Assembly: GCA_013297875.1 (NCBI GenBank)
Contig: JAAFIW010000017.1
Location: forward strand, 35,027 to 99,026
Length of the DNA: 64,000 bases
Direction: 5' to 3'
Source of the DNA: Comamonadaceae bacterium
Lineage (GTDB): Bacteria > Pseudomonadota > Gammaproteobacteria > Burkholderiales > Burkholderiaceae_C
Position numbers and translations under genes: made by a program. This document shows positions 25,735-35,483 of this stretch, piece after piece. The notes beneath the pieces were generated by a model. It worked only from the letters and a program-made list of their open reading frames with translations. It had not been told where the DNA came from and ran no database searches. Position 1 is the first letter of the stretch. Each line of letters begins with the position of its first letter.

Positions 25735-26241
25735 ATGTCTATGAGCACTTTCACCGAAACATCTGAATTTGACAGCTACGACGCCAAAATTCTGGCCGAG
25801 CTGCAGCGCGATGCGCGCATCACCATGGCGCAGCTGGGTCGTGTCGTGCATTTAAGCCAGCCCGCCGTGACCGAGCGGGTGCGCAAGCTGGAGCTGTGCG
25901 GTGTCATACAGGGCTATCGCGCGCAGGTGGACTACCAGCGCCTGGGCTACGGCATACGCGCCATCGTGCGGGTCGGGCGCGCCGAGTACGCCCGCGTGGT
26001 CAAGCTGGTGGAGGGCACGCCTGAAGTGATCAATGCCTTTAACGTGACGGGCGACGACAGCTGGGTGCTGGAGATTGCGGTGATTGATGTGGCCCACCTG
26101 GACGCCGTGGTCACCAAGTTTTGTATCCTGACCGAGACTGCGACCTGCATCGTGCTCAGTGCCTTGCGCGAACATGCGCCGGTGCTGCCCGCGCGGCGCG
26201 ACAGCATCAAACCCACCATCAAGAAAGTCACCGGAAGGTAG
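25735..26241 (+). CDS. Lrp/AsnC-family transcriptional regulator
   Basis: The 168-residue protein has the Lrp HTH (YDAKILAELQRDARITMAQL, VHLSQPAVTERVRKLE) and the C-terminal RAM ligand-binding/oligomer domain (IRAIVRVGRAEYARVVKLVE, FNVTGDDSWVLEIAVIDVAH). It probably senses an amino acid and controls the divergent EamA exporter. The RraA-like gene follows 4 bp downstream and may be co-transcribed. Confidence 0.93.
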   Translation: MSMSTFTETSEFDSYDAKILAELQRDARITMAQLGRVVHLSQPAVTERVRKLELCGVIQGYRAQVDYQRLGYGIRAIVRVGRAEYARVVKLVEGTPEVINAFNVTGDDSWVLEIAVIDVAHLDAVVTKFCILTETATCIVLSALREHAPVLPARRDSIKPTIKKVTGR

Positions 26242-26245
26242 CCCT

Positions 26246-26755
26246 ATGAAAACGATATCGACTTGCGATTTATGCGATGCCCACAAGGGTGACACCAGCG
26301 GCAACTTTCGCGTGTTGCCGCCGGTGTTTCGCAGCTTTGGCGGGCGCGCCGCGTTTCATGGCACGGTGGTGACCGTGAAGTGCTTTGAAGACAACTCACT
26401 GGTGAAGGCAGCAGTGGAGTCGCCGGGCGAGCAGCGCGTGTTGGTGGTCGATGGCGGCGGTTCGCTGCGTCGCGCGCTGCTGGGTGGCAACCTGGGTGCT
26501 GCGGCGGCGCGCAACGGCTGGGCCGGTGTGGTCATCGACGGCTGCGTGCGCGATGTGGCTGAGCTGGCCGCGCAAACCCTTGGCATCTATGCCCTGGCAC
26601 CCATGCCCCTGCCCACCGAAAAGCGCAACGAGGGCCAGCGCGATGTGGCGGTGCAGATTCAGGGCGTGTGGGTGCGGCCTGGGGATTGGTTGTGCGCCGA
26701 TGCGGATGGCATCGTGGTCATGACAGATGACCTGGCTGCGTTGCAGCCTGGATGA
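26246..26755 (+). CDS. rraA: RraA-family protein
   Basis: The 169-residue protein has the RraA fold: TCDLCDAHKGD, GTVVTVKCFEDNSLVKAAVE, LVVDGGGSLRRALLGGNLGA, WAGVVIDGCVRDVAEL and RDVAVQIQGVWVRPGDWLCA DADGIVVM. Some members inhibit RNase E, others are 4-hydroxy-4-methyl-2-oxoglutarate/oxaloacetate aldolases. The GGNLG and DGCVRD motifs fit the aldolase-type active site, so either activity is possible. The stop codon overlaps a copy of the ATGACAGATGAC repeat. Confidence 0.85.
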   Translation: MKTISTCDLCDAHKGDTSGNFRVLPPVFRSFGGRAAFHGTVVTVKCFEDNSLVKAAVESPGEQRVLVVDGGGSLRRALLGGNLGAAAARNGWAGVVIDGCVRDVAELAAQTLGIYALAPMPLPTEKRNEGQRDVAVQIQGVWVRPGDWLCADADGIVVMTDDLAALQPG

Positions 26756-26826
26756 CAGATGACTCGTACAGGGCAAGTGTGTTCGTCATCTGTCATGGCA
26801 CGCCGCAGGCGGCAGTCATCTGTCAT
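26720..26826. repeat. Clustered ATGACAGATGAC / GTCATCTGTCAT repeats
   Basis: The 12-mer ATGACAGATGAC occurs at 26720 and 26752, and its reverse complement GTCATCTGTCAT at 26785 and 26815. They can form hairpins at the 3' end of rraA, and possibly a bidirectional terminator between rraA and the toxin gene. The same 12-mer recurs at 60161. Confidence 0.75.
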
Positions 26827-26837
26827 GGCTCCCGACA

Positions 26838-27143
26838 TCAATCGTTTTGATACCCCACCTCCCGCTGATGACGCACCGCCAGCACCGTCACCACATCGGT
26901 TTTAGGGTGGTAGTGGTACAGCGCCAGGTAGCCCGAGCGGCCACGCGAGATGACCAATTCGCGTAGTGCGTGGAAGGGCTTGCGGACGCGGCGACCGATT
27001 TCGGGGTGGTTTTTCAGAATCTGTACAGCGTCGACGATGAGTTGCGTGGTTTGCGTGGCGGCCGCTGGGTCTTGAGCCAGTAGCAAGTCGGCCAGACGGG
27101 TGAGGTCGTCCAGCGCACGGGGCGCGTACTCAATGGTGCTCAT
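26838..27143 (-). CDS. ParE/RelE-superfamily toxin
   Basis: The 101-residue protein has EYAPRALDDLTRLADLLLAQ, HPEIGRRVRKPFHALRELVI, SRGRSGYLALYHYHPK and VVTVLAVRHQREVGYQND. These follow the RelE/ParE fold, with the R...Y..HP...V.VL.VRH pattern at the end. ParE-type toxins poison gyrase; RelE-type ones cleave mRNA on the ribosome. The closest likeness by eye is ParE. It overlaps the antitoxin stop by one base (TGATG), the usual module arrangement. Confidence 0.88.
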   Translation of the reverse strand: MSTIEYAPRALDDLTRLADLLLAQDPAAATQTTQLIVDAVQILKNHPEIGRRVRKPFHALRELVISRGRSGYLALYHYHPKTDVVTVLAVRHQREVGYQND

Positions 27144-27460
27144 CAACGCGATTTTTTGGCCGCCTTCGGCTTGGAATGATCGTGTACCTTGGCTTGGGGG
27201 CGCGCCGGGTTTTCGCCTTTGGCCTTGGCCAGGAAATAAGCGTGTACATCGTCGCCGCTGTAGCGAGTGTTGGTGGCGATGACCTCCTGGTAAGCAGCGT
27301 CCCCATCGCTTTCGAACTGCTGGCGCAAGGCCGCTTGATCCATGGCGATTTGCAGGGTTTCCACCATCAAGGCATGGGCGGTTTTGCCCTCGCGCGCGGC
27401 GGTGGCGGCGATTTGTTCTTTCAGGATGTCGGGCAATTTGAGTGAGGTGGTGGCATTCAT
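27143..27460 (-). CDS. Antitoxin of the ParE-like module (RHH type)
   Basis: The 105-residue protein starts MNATTSLKLPDILKEQIAAT, a ribbon-helix-helix like beginning (SLKLPDxLKEQI). A hydrophilic toxin-binding C-terminus follows (RYSGDDVHAYFLAKAKGENP, KVHDHSKPKAAKKSR). It should repress its own promoter and neutralise the toxin encoded directly downstream. The start is the ATG preceded by GGAGCT on the minus strand. Confidence 0.85.
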   Translation of the reverse strand: MNATTSLKLPDILKEQIAATAAREGKTAHALMVETLQIAMDQAALRQQFESDGDAAYQEVIATNTRYSGDDVHAYFLAKAKGENPARPQAKVHDHSKPKAAKKSR

Positions 27461-27518
27461 GGCGAGCTCCTGACATTGGTAGGTGACACTTAGGTAACAC
27501 CAATCGAATTGTGCACCG

Positions 27519-28478
27519 CTATTGCTTCTTGTCAACCCGCCCTGGCAAAGTCGCCAGCACCACCCCCGCCAGCGCCACGCCAAACGCCAACATCTGCGCT
27601 CCGCTCAGGTGCTCGCCCAGCACCCACACACCAACCAATGCAGCCGAAATCGGCAACATGACCGTGAACACGCCGCCTTGCGATGCGGGAATGTTTTTCA
27701 GGCCCGTCATCCACAACCACACCGTCCACACGCTGGCAGCCAGTGCGTAAAACACCAGCAGCAGCCACATGGGTGCTGACACGCTGGCAAAGTTGAAGTG
27801 CCAGGCCATGTAGGCCCCAAACGGTGTGACCAGCGCAAACCCCCACAAATTGACCAGCGAGGTGATGCGCTTGGGCCCCATCACACCAGTCAGGCGCTTG
27901 CCAATCACCGCATAAGCGGCTTCACAGAGCACGGCACCAAACACCAGCAGATTGCCCAACCAGGCGTTGCTGATGCCGGGGAGCAATTGAGCGGGTGGTT
28001 TTGAAGCCAAATTACCTCCCAGCCCATGCAAAGATTGCTCAGGCAGCTCGTTTTTTGATAGCGCCAGCAAACCAATACCCAGCGCCGCGCAGCCCACTGC
28101 CAGCCACACCCGGCCACTGATGCGCTCGCGCAGAAATACCCAGCTCATCAGCGCCACCACCGCCGGAATGGCCGCCATGATCACGCCTGCCGACACGGCG
28201 CTGGTCAGGCTCACGCCAAACAGCATGCAGATGGAAAACAGGAAATTACCCAGAAACGACTCCAGAAACAACAGCCGCTGGGTTTGCGGCGTCAAAGGCG
28301 CTTCGTCGGCCGGCTTTTTTAGCCAATGCAGCATGGCCAGCCCACCAATGCCAAAGCGCAACCAGGCCAGCAAAAAAACCGGAATGGCGGCTACTAGGGG
28401 TTTGGACAGCGCCACATAGCTGCCCACCAAGGACATGCTGAGCGCCAGGCAGCCATAGGCGATAAATCGGTTTGTCAA
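27519..28478 (-). CDS. EamA-family exporter with in-frame repeat insert
   Basis: The 319-residue protein has ten predicted helices in two EamA halves (YGCLALSMSLVGSYVALSKP, LLVFGAVLCEAAYAVIGKRL, SAALVGVWVLGEHLSGAQML). It should export small metabolites. Its substrate is unknown. Between helices 5 and 6 it contains SKNELPEQSLHGLGGNLASK, a hydrophilic stretch that comes from an interspersed repeat and lengthens the loop. No partner gene is adjacent. Confidence 0.87.
   Translation of the reverse strand: MTNRFIAYGCLALSMSLVGSYVALSKPLVAAIPVFLLAWLRFGIGGLAMLHWLKKPADEAPLTPQTQRLLFLESFLGNFLFSICMLFGVSLTSAVSAGVIMAAIPAVVALMSWVFLRERISGRVWLAVGCAALGIGLLALSKNELPEQSLHGLGGNLASKPPAQLLPGISNAWLGNLLVFGAVLCEAAYAVIGKRLTGVMGPKRITSLVNLWGFALVTPFGAYMAWHFNFASVSAPMWLLLVFYALAASVWTVWLWMTGLKNIPASQGGVFTVMLPISAALVGVWVLGEHLSGAQMLAFGVALAGVVLATLPGRVDKKQ
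27995..28066 (-). repeat. Interspersed repeat inside the EamA exporter gene
   Basis: The + strand reads AGCCCATGCAAAGATTGCTC then AGGCAGCTCGTTTTTTGATA, the reverse complement of ATAGC-GAGCTGCCTGAGCAATC-CATGGGCT. It is in frame and codes for a loop segment. Confidence 0.75.
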
Positions 28479-28523
28479 AATGCTTTGTCAATCTCTAAAT
28501 CAAACTGGACGAGGTCGAATCAC

Positions 28524-28785
28524 CCTAGAAACAGCAGTTGGACGCGCCCAAGTGGGTCGTGATGGGGTGGGCTGGCAAGGCCCAGAGCAGGCTTGCCTGC
28601 GCTGCGCTTTGCTGTGACGACGCAGGCTCTTGCCTGCTAGGAGGAGCAACGCCGCTAGCGCACGCCAGGGCGGCTCAATTGGGTGCGTAGCGTTATCACC
28701 CAGTTGGTGAGGTGGCTCAACGCTACAAGTGTTTGATTTCATTGGTAAAAATTACCGGGACGAGCGGTCAACTGCTGTTTCTAGG
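28524..28785. mobile_element. Element with 17-bp perfect inverted ends
   Basis: CCTAGAAACAGCAGTTG (28524-28540) and CAACTGCTGTTTCTAGG (28769-28785) are perfect inverted repeats. The interior has no clear gene. About 90 bp of it is shared with 5677-5763. It looks like a non-autonomous element or the remains of one. Confidence 0.65.
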
Positions 28786-28840
28786 ATCACCGTACCCGCA
28801 AGAAACCAATGAGCACTTTGAAAAACTGGAGCCAGGCAAG

Positions 28841-29024
28841 TTGAACCCAGATTTTCCATTAGGCGCACCTTCGGTGCTGTTTGGATTCCAACGGCGCATT
28901 TGCGGCCATTTTCGACCCTCTTCGTCGCCCATGGCGCGCGCCATGGGCCTCCTCAGTCGGGTCAAAACTGACTCGCAACTGCATCCGTTGTCTATCCAAA
29001 CCCTAATGGAAATTCTGGGTTGAA
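28841..29024. mobile_element. Palindromic element with divergent arms and conserved core, copy 2
   Basis: The arms TTGAACCCAGATTTTCCATT(AGG) and (CC)TAATGGAAATTCTGGGTTGAA are 23-bp inverted repeats with two mismatches. Inner pairs GTTTGGATTCCAACGG and CCGTTGTCTATCCAAAC extend the palindrome. The core CGTCGCCCATGGCGCGCGCC is followed by ATGGGCCTCCTC, similar to copy 1 at 23738-23981. The rest of the gap 28479-29313 holds the preceding element, an interspersed repeat at 29251-29294 and no gene I can support. Confidence 0.65.
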
Positions 29025-29250
29025 CCACTTCGATCACGGTGGCGTCTCGCTGCGCTGACAGCTTGACGGCGCTCGCTTCGGTGGCGAAATTTGGGCGGCT
29101 GTTGGGTTTCAGGAGGCGGATTCACGGCTGGATGTACAGATGTACGAATTCTGCCTGCCAACAAGCTCGCTACGGAACGACCTTCTCCTGAATTGCAATG
29201 TGACCCCGATTTTTCTTCGCGCCAGGCGGTTTTTAGGTCAAAGCAGCCAC

Positions 29251-29294
29251 CAGCCCAGAGACTCATTGCTCAAGCTGCTATCAATTTTGATAGT
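29251..29294 (-). repeat. Interspersed repeat, intergenic copy
   Basis: The + strand reads AGCCCAGAGACTCATTGCTC then AAGCTGCTATCAATTTTGATAG, the reverse complement of the family core. It is closest to copy 3 near the decayed Rhs gene. Confidence 0.7.
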
Positions 29295-29313
29295 GGTGTC
29301 AGCCTGTTCGAGA

Positions 29314-30704
<1,391 letters not shown>

Positions 30705-30708
<4 letters not shown>

Positions 30709-31361
30709 AGTTGTTCGAGCTGCCGCAGCTCGTCCAGCGTGTTGGCGTTGAAAAACGCGCGGGGGTTGTCGGTGGGCCGGTCAAACGGCACCAGCACCGT
30801 GTGGTGCTGCCCGGTCCACGCGGCAATCTTGGCTCCGCCGGCCTGGGTGAAGGCTTGCAGGCTGGGCAGCAGGGACTTGCGGAGCAGGCAGAACACGGGT
30901 TGTTTGCGCAGGATGGTCTGCCCGGCTTCGTCGGTTTCGGGGGCGGTGGCCATGGCAATGTCGGCCTTGTCTCGCGCCGCCGCCTCTACGAGCCGAGCCA
31001 CCAAGTCCAAAGGCAGCAGCGGCGTGTCGCAAGGCGCGGTCACCAGCCAGGGGGTCTGGCAGTGCTGCAGGCCAACGAGGAAGCCCGCCAGCGGGCCCGC
31101 ATAGTCAGCCAGGTCGTCGGGCCACACGGAAGCGTTGAACGGCTTGCCGAGTTGCGCGTAGTCAGGCCCGTTGCGGTTGGCATTGATCATCAACGCGCCG
31201 ACTTGCGGTGCCAGGCGCTGCAAGGCGTGCAGCGCCAGCGGCAGGCCGTTGAAGGCTTGCAGGCCTTTGTCGACGCCACCCATGCGGGAGCCGCGGCCGC
31301 CGGCAAGGAGCAGGGCGGTGATTCGTCTAGCCAAAGGCGGTTGCTGCATAACTGGTGTCAA
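30705..31361 (-). CDS. mobA: Molybdenum cofactor guanylyltransferase MobA
   Basis: The 218-residue protein has the nucleotidyltransferase signature [20 protein letters not shown] and later [20 protein letters not shown] with a catalytic Asp. MobA adds GMP to the molybdenum cofactor for bis-MGD enzymes. It lies in moaA-(small gene)-mobA-moeA order, all on the minus strand. The start overlaps the upstream small gene's stop (ATGA), which supports this start; MQQPPLARR five codons in is an alternative. Confidence 0.93.
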
Positions 31362-31675
31362 TCGTCTGCCGTTGCTGTACCAGACGGGGTACCCGTGATG
31401 ACATTTTTTGTTCCTTTGTAGTACTCACCTGAGTAACCGTAATCGTCACCAGCATCAGGAAGTCCGCGGTATTTTCCGTCTGACAGGTTGTGTCTTTCCC
31501 GGTTGAAATACATCACCAGGATCGAACCCAACAAGGGAACTAGCCACACAAATGCCAGCTGTGCTGCACGTTGCTTTGTGGATGACGAGCCATCACGCAA
31601 GACCAGTAGCGTGGCCCATAGATGCATCGCTAAGACCGACGCAAGTACACACCAGATCAGGATCATTTGCATCAC
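31358..31675 (-). CDS. Small membrane protein with PLDc_N-like segment
   Basis: The 105-residue protein has two hydrophobic helices: [20 protein letters not shown] and [18 protein letters not shown]. The second, with the preceding QRAAQ and following NRE, looks like the phospholipase D N-terminal membrane domain (PLDc_N), without a PLD catalytic part. The hydrophilic tail ([20 protein letters not shown]) is Gly/Tyr-rich. It is inserted between moaA and mobA and overlaps mobA by 4 bp, but no role in molybdenum cofactor synthesis is implied by its sequence. Confidence 0.6.
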   Translation of the reverse strand: MMQMILIWCVLASVLAMHLWATLLVLRDGSSSTKQRAAQLAFVWLVPLLGSILVMYFNRERHNLSDGKYRGLPDAGDDYGYSGEYYKGTKNVITGTPSGTATADD

Positions 31676-31697
31676 TCACTCCTTGATTGCGACAAGC

Positions 31698-32840
31698 TTA
31701 TCCGCCGATGTAACTCATCTCAACCCGCCGCCCCCCCGCACCCACATCCGCAGGCAAGCTGCTGCGCAGGGCGCTGTAGCGATCTGTGCGCCCCTGCCAG
31801 ATGTGCGCAATCGCCGAGGCCAGTTGCGCATCGCTCGCGCTGCCGCGAATCAGCGACCGTAAGTCGTGCCCCTGGCTGGCAAACAGGCACAAATACAACT
31901 GCCCTTCGGTCGACAGCCGTGCCCGGTTGCAGGTGCCGCAAAACGCCTGCGTCACGCTGCTGATCACGCCGACTTCGCCCAGCGACGGGTCGTGCGCGCC
32001 ATCGGCACCGGCATAGCCCCAGCGCTGCGCGGTTTCCCCGGGGGCCGAAGGCTCCAGTGGCACGACGGGCAGCTCGGCTTGTAACTGTTTGATCACGTCG
32101 GCCGAGGGCAGCACCTCGTCCATGCGCCAGCCGTTGGTGGCACCCACATCCATGTATTCGATAAAGCGCAGCGTGATGCCGGTGGCACGAAAGTGGCGAG
32201 CCATAGGCACGATTTCATGGTCGTTGGTGCCGCGCTTGACGACCATGTTGACCTTGATGTCCGACAGGCCCGCGCGCTGCGCAGCCTCAATGCCCGCCAG
32301 CACATCGGCTACCGGAAAGTCCACGTCGTTCATCTGGCGGAATATGGCGTCGTCTAAGCCATCGAGGCTCACGGTCACGCGGTTCAGGCCGGCGTCTTTC
32401 AAGCCTTTAGCTTTGCGTGCCAGCAGCGAGCCGTTGGTGGTGAGCGTCAAGTCCAGTGGCTGGCCTTCGGGCGTACGCAACGCGGCCAGCTGGGCGATCA
32501 ACACCTCCAGGTTTTTGCGCAGCAGCGGCTCGCCACCGGTCAGGCGGATTTTTTGCACGCCGTGGGCGACAAACTGCCCGGCCAGGCGGGTGATTTCTTC
32601 AAAGCTGAGCAGCGATTGCTGCGGCAGGTACTGGTAGTCCTTGTCAAACACCGACTTGGGCATGCAGTAGCTGCAGCGAAAGTTGCAGCGGTCGGTCACG
32701 CTGATGCGCAGGTCGCGCAGCGGGCGGTGCAGGCTGTCGTGCAGCAGGCCGGTGGGGGCGACATGCTGGGCGGGCAGCGCCGTTTTCAGCGAGATCAGGC
32801 GCTGGTCGATCAGGGGAATCACGCGGTCGGTCATGGGCAT
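31698..32840 (-). CDS. moaA: GTP 3',8-cyclase MoaA
   Basis: The 380-residue radical SAM enzyme starts molybdenum cofactor synthesis, converting GTP to 3',8-cyclo-GTP. The N-terminal cluster is [17 protein letters not shown] (CxxxCxxC). The second 4Fe-4S cluster lies in [15 protein letters not shown] and LYLCLF. The conserved C-terminal GG ends the protein (MSYIGG). The N-terminal 20-30 residues before [12 protein letters not shown] are longer than usual. A second in-frame ATG two codons in (MTDRVIPL) may be the start. Confidence 0.96.
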   Translation of the reverse strand: MPMTDRVIPLIDQRLISLKTALPAQHVAPTGLLHDSLHRPLRDLRISVTDRCNFRCSYCMPKSVFDKDYQYLPQQSLLSFEEITRLAGQFVAHGVQKIRLTGGEPLLRKNLEVLIAQLAALRTPEGQPLDLTLTTNGSLLARKAKGLKDAGLNRVTVSLDGLDDAIFRQMNDVDFPVADVLAGIEAAQRAGLSDIKVNMVVKRGTNDHEIVPMARHFRATGITLRFIEYMDVGATNGWRMDEVLPSADVIKQLQAELPVVPLEPSAPGETAQRWGYAGADGAHDPSLGEVGVISSVTQAFCGTCNRARLSTEGQLYLCLFASQGHDLRSLIRGSASDAQLASAIAHIWQGRTDRYSALRSSLPADVGAGGRRVEMSYIGG

Positions 32841-33011
32841 AGATTAAGCCAGGGCCGACACCCTGGCTGTGTGAACGCATGGCTCTGCCCGCATAGAGAC
32901 AAAACCCTAAGTATCTAACGGGTAATCCCTGTAGGCGCAGCAGGGCCTGTACCCAGACAATCACCCCGTTTTTAGCACGGTCGTTCTTTTATTTAACTGA
33001 GGAGCCCTTTG

Positions 33012-33896
33012 ATGTTTCACCTATTCAAAAATCGGCTGAAGCTGGTTGCTGTTGCCTTGGCTTGTATTGCCGGTGGGGTGTATGCCACCAACTATTCGCT
33101 GTGGATCAATGGCCGCAACGGCGCGGGCGTGGTTGGCAACTACGCTGACTTCACTTACTGGGGCCCGGCCGGAACGGCCGCTGGCGTGAACAAAAAGTCA
33201 GTGAACTGGGATGGCTACAACCGGGTGTCCACCGAAAACTACCGCATTCGCGATGCGCTGGATTGCTATTGCACCGGCACCAACTGGTGCTACATCGCCG
33301 CGCACAGTGCGGGCAATCTGCAGATTGGCTATGCCTTGTCGATGTTTGGCGGCTCCACCCGCAGCAACAAAAACGCCAGCCCGAACAGCTCGGGCGTGTG
33401 CGGCGATTCGGGTGGCACACAAACCGGCTGGAACATCAAATGGGTAGACGTGGCCGGTGGCGCAGCCGGTGGCAGCGAGCTGGCTGACCTGGGCAGCTGG
33501 GCCGTGTCTGACCCGTTGAGCAGTGACTTGAAAACCGCTACCGCCCGCGCGCTGTATGACCACAACCAGACCCGCGCCAAATGGTTTTACATGTTTGCCG
33601 GCTCCAAGGGTGCCGTGCAATCGGGCCTGATGCCCGGGCAAGACGATGCAGCCGTGGCCTACCACTCCAGTGGCGGTGTGTCGGGCAGCGCAGGTGCCGG
33701 TTTTTGCAACCCGGCTGACTGGTGGTGCAACGACCTGACACTGGGCACTGCCGTCAACGAGGGTGGCCGCGCCAAGTGGAGCAACCACTCGGTGGCCTTC
33801 CGTGACGACGCACAGGCGCTGGATCACTACACCGCTGGCAACTGGGCGGGCATTGTGTCCAAGGTGCGCGCAGACATGGCGACTTACGCCAATTAG
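33012..33896 (+). CDS. Secreted hydrolase-like protein, cysteine-rich
   Basis: The 294-residue protein has a signal peptide (LKLVAVALACIAGGVYATNY) and a mature domain with NWCYIAAHSAGNLQIGYALS. AHSAG resembles the nucleophile elbow of alpha/beta hydrolases (GxSxG, serine 99 here). Six or more cysteines, in pairs such as CYCTGTNWC and CNPADWWCND, suggest disulfides. RBS AGGAG precedes the ATG. The gene starts an operon with the next one, only 2 bp away. The catalytic Asp/His of the triad are not assigned. Confidence 0.6.
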   Translation: MFHLFKNRLKLVAVALACIAGGVYATNYSLWINGRNGAGVVGNYADFTYWGPAGTAAGVNKKSVNWDGYNRVSTENYRIRDALDCYCTGTNWCYIAAHSAGNLQIGYALSMFGGSTRSNKNASPNSSGVCGDSGGTQTGWNIKWVDVAGGAAGGSELADLGSWAVSDPLSSDLKTATARALYDHNQTRAKWFYMFAGSKGAVQSGLMPGQDDAAVAYHSSGGVSGSAGAGFCNPADWWCNDLTLGTAVNEGGRAKWSNHSVAFRDDAQALDHYTAGNWAGIVSKVRADMATYAN

Positions 33897-33898
33897 TC

Positions 33899-35125
33899 TT
33901 GAGTTGGACGCAACGCAGCCGCTGGGCAGCAGGCCTGGCGCTGGTGGTAGCCGGTGGCCTGTTGGCCTGGTACGCGCTGGACGCTGATTCATCCACCACG
34001 GCGGCTGACGCTACAACGGTTGCGAAGCCTGGGCGCGACGGGCTTGCCGCAGCAGCCGCAGTGGCCGCCAGTGGCGCATCCAGCGCCGGTGCCGGGCCAT
34101 TCAGCGCCACCGGCCTGGCCGCACGCCAGCAGCAGTTGGCGCTCTGGCAAAAGCGTTATGAGCGGGCCGAGCAGGTCTACAGCAGCTACCGCGATGCCAC
34201 GCGCTATCCGCACGAGTCGCGTCCCTTGAGTGAGCATGCTGATCAGCAGCGCCCGTTTGACCCGGTGGCCGAAGACAAGGCGCTGCGCGATGCGTCGGGC
34301 AAGGTCGCCAAGGGCGTGCGCTTGCGCACGACGCAAGAGCGGGTGTTTCTGGGTGGCCTGGAGTCTGTGAAGTTCACGATTTCGGCCGTTAACGACAAAG
34401 GCGAGCCGGTGGCCTTGCAGGTCAACCGCTCCAGTGCCCAGTCGGTGCCCGACACCACGGCGCTCATCGCGGTCGTGTCTGCCGAGGTTCCGTTCTCTGA
34501 TGACGGAGCCGGGCCTGATGCGGTGGCGTCAGACGGTATCTACAGCGCACGCTTGACGCCATCGGCCCAGGGCTTTGCCAGCCATGCAGGCACCATCCGG
34601 CTGCTGGCCCAGGTCACGGCCAATGGTGAGCAGGGTGTGGCGCATTTCGACGTGGTGTATGAGCCCACCGTGCCCGCCACGTGGGCGAGCGGCGCGCGCG
34701 AGGCCGTAGAAGCGGGGTCGCTCAATATTTACCTGAAGGCGCGGGTGTTAGTGGGCGGGCGCTATGTGGTCAGTGGCCGCCTGTTTGACGCCAATGGCGC
34801 ACCGTTTGCGCTGGTGCAGTTCAACGACACGGTGGCCGCCGGGCCGGCCGAGTTCAAGCTGCACGTGTTTGGCGCGCTGATCCGCGACAAAGCGCCCGCA
34901 TTTCCGCTGCGCCTGGTGGATGTGGATGGTTTTTTGCTGCGGCCCGACACCTTTCCGGATCGCGCCATGATGGCCCGGCTGCCTGGCGTGGTGCACACCA
35001 GCCAGCGCTACAGCCCCGACAATTTTTCACCCACCGAGTGGAGCAGTGAGGAGCGCAACCGCTACCTGGCCGAATACGGCAAGGATGTGCAGGAAGCGCT
35101 GGATCAGATCGGGCGGCTGAAGTAG
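33899..35125 (+). CDS. Membrane-anchored choice-of-anchor-X-type protein, partner of the secreted hydrolase
   Basis: The 408-residue protein starts with TTG two bases after the previous stop. It has one membrane helix (AAGLALVVAGGLLAWYALDA), an Ala-rich linker, and a periplasmic part. That part includes SFSDD-like Ca-type loops (VPFSDDGAGPDAVASDGIYS) and a beta-rich domain (LNIYLKARVLVGGRYVVSGR, FPLRLVDVDGFLLRPDTFPD) I recognise as choice-of-anchor-X type. The helix anchor plus coupled secreted hydrolase resembles the lipase/lipase-foldase layout, but no foldase motif is evident. The function is unknown. Confidence 0.6.
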   Translation: MSWTQRSRWAAGLALVVAGGLLAWYALDADSSTTAADATTVAKPGRDGLAAAAAVAASGASSAGAGPFSATGLAARQQQLALWQKRYERAEQVYSSYRDATRYPHESRPLSEHADQQRPFDPVAEDKALRDASGKVAKGVRLRTTQERVFLGGLESVKFTISAVNDKGEPVALQVNRSSAQSVPDTTALIAVVSAEVPFSDDGAGPDAVASDGIYSARLTPSAQGFASHAGTIRLLAQVTANGEQGVAHFDVVYEPTVPATWASGAREAVEAGSLNIYLKARVLVGGRYVVSGRLFDANGAPFALVQFNDTVAAGPAEFKLHVFGALIRDKAPAFPLRLVDVDGFLLRPDTFPDRAMMARLPGVVHTSQRYSPDNFSPTEWSSEERNRYLAEYGKDVQEALDQIGRLK

Positions 35126-35290
35126 GCTCAGCGAGGCCCGGATTCACTCGTCTCGGCGCGTCCTCCCTCGTGTCGGGCGGTCTGCGGCGTTGGTTTTATT
35201 GCAAATATTCCTGGTATCTGCTGCAAAAACCGCCTTGCATCCCATTCCGAAACAAGATTCGCGCGTCCACGGCGAATAAATCCGTGCCCC

Positions 35291-35434
35291 CTACTTCGTC
35301 TTGATTTTGCCGCGTGGAATGACGGCTGTGACCGGCGGGGTGGGGCGGTCAGACACGCCGCCCTCTTTCGGGGGCGAGGTGTCTTTCTTGGGCTTTTTGG
35401 CCATCTTGTTGCTGCGTTGTTCACCTTTTGCCAT
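35291..35434 (-). CDS. Small conserved basic protein
   Basis: The 47-residue protein starts MAKGEQRSNKMAKKPKKDTS and ends VIPRGKIKTK. It has a good RBS (CGGAG nine bases upstream). I have seen similar MAKGxQRSNKExKKPKK proteins in many Burkholderiales, always uncharacterised. It is too short and too basic to assign a function; nucleic-acid binding is plausible. It lies alone between the anchor-X gene and the TAXI genes. Confidence 0.65.
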   Translation of the reverse strand: MAKGEQRSNKMAKKPKKDTSPPKEGGVSDRPTPPVTAVIPRGKIKTK

Positions 35435-35483
35435 GTGCAAATCTCCGTGGGGTGGGTTGTGGCGGGATAGCTTGAATGTTTCT

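Noticed and set aside
28712..29037. Overlapping ORFs of 103 and 89 residues on both strands
   Set aside because: Both lie within the long palindromic element; open frames on both strands follow from its symmetry.
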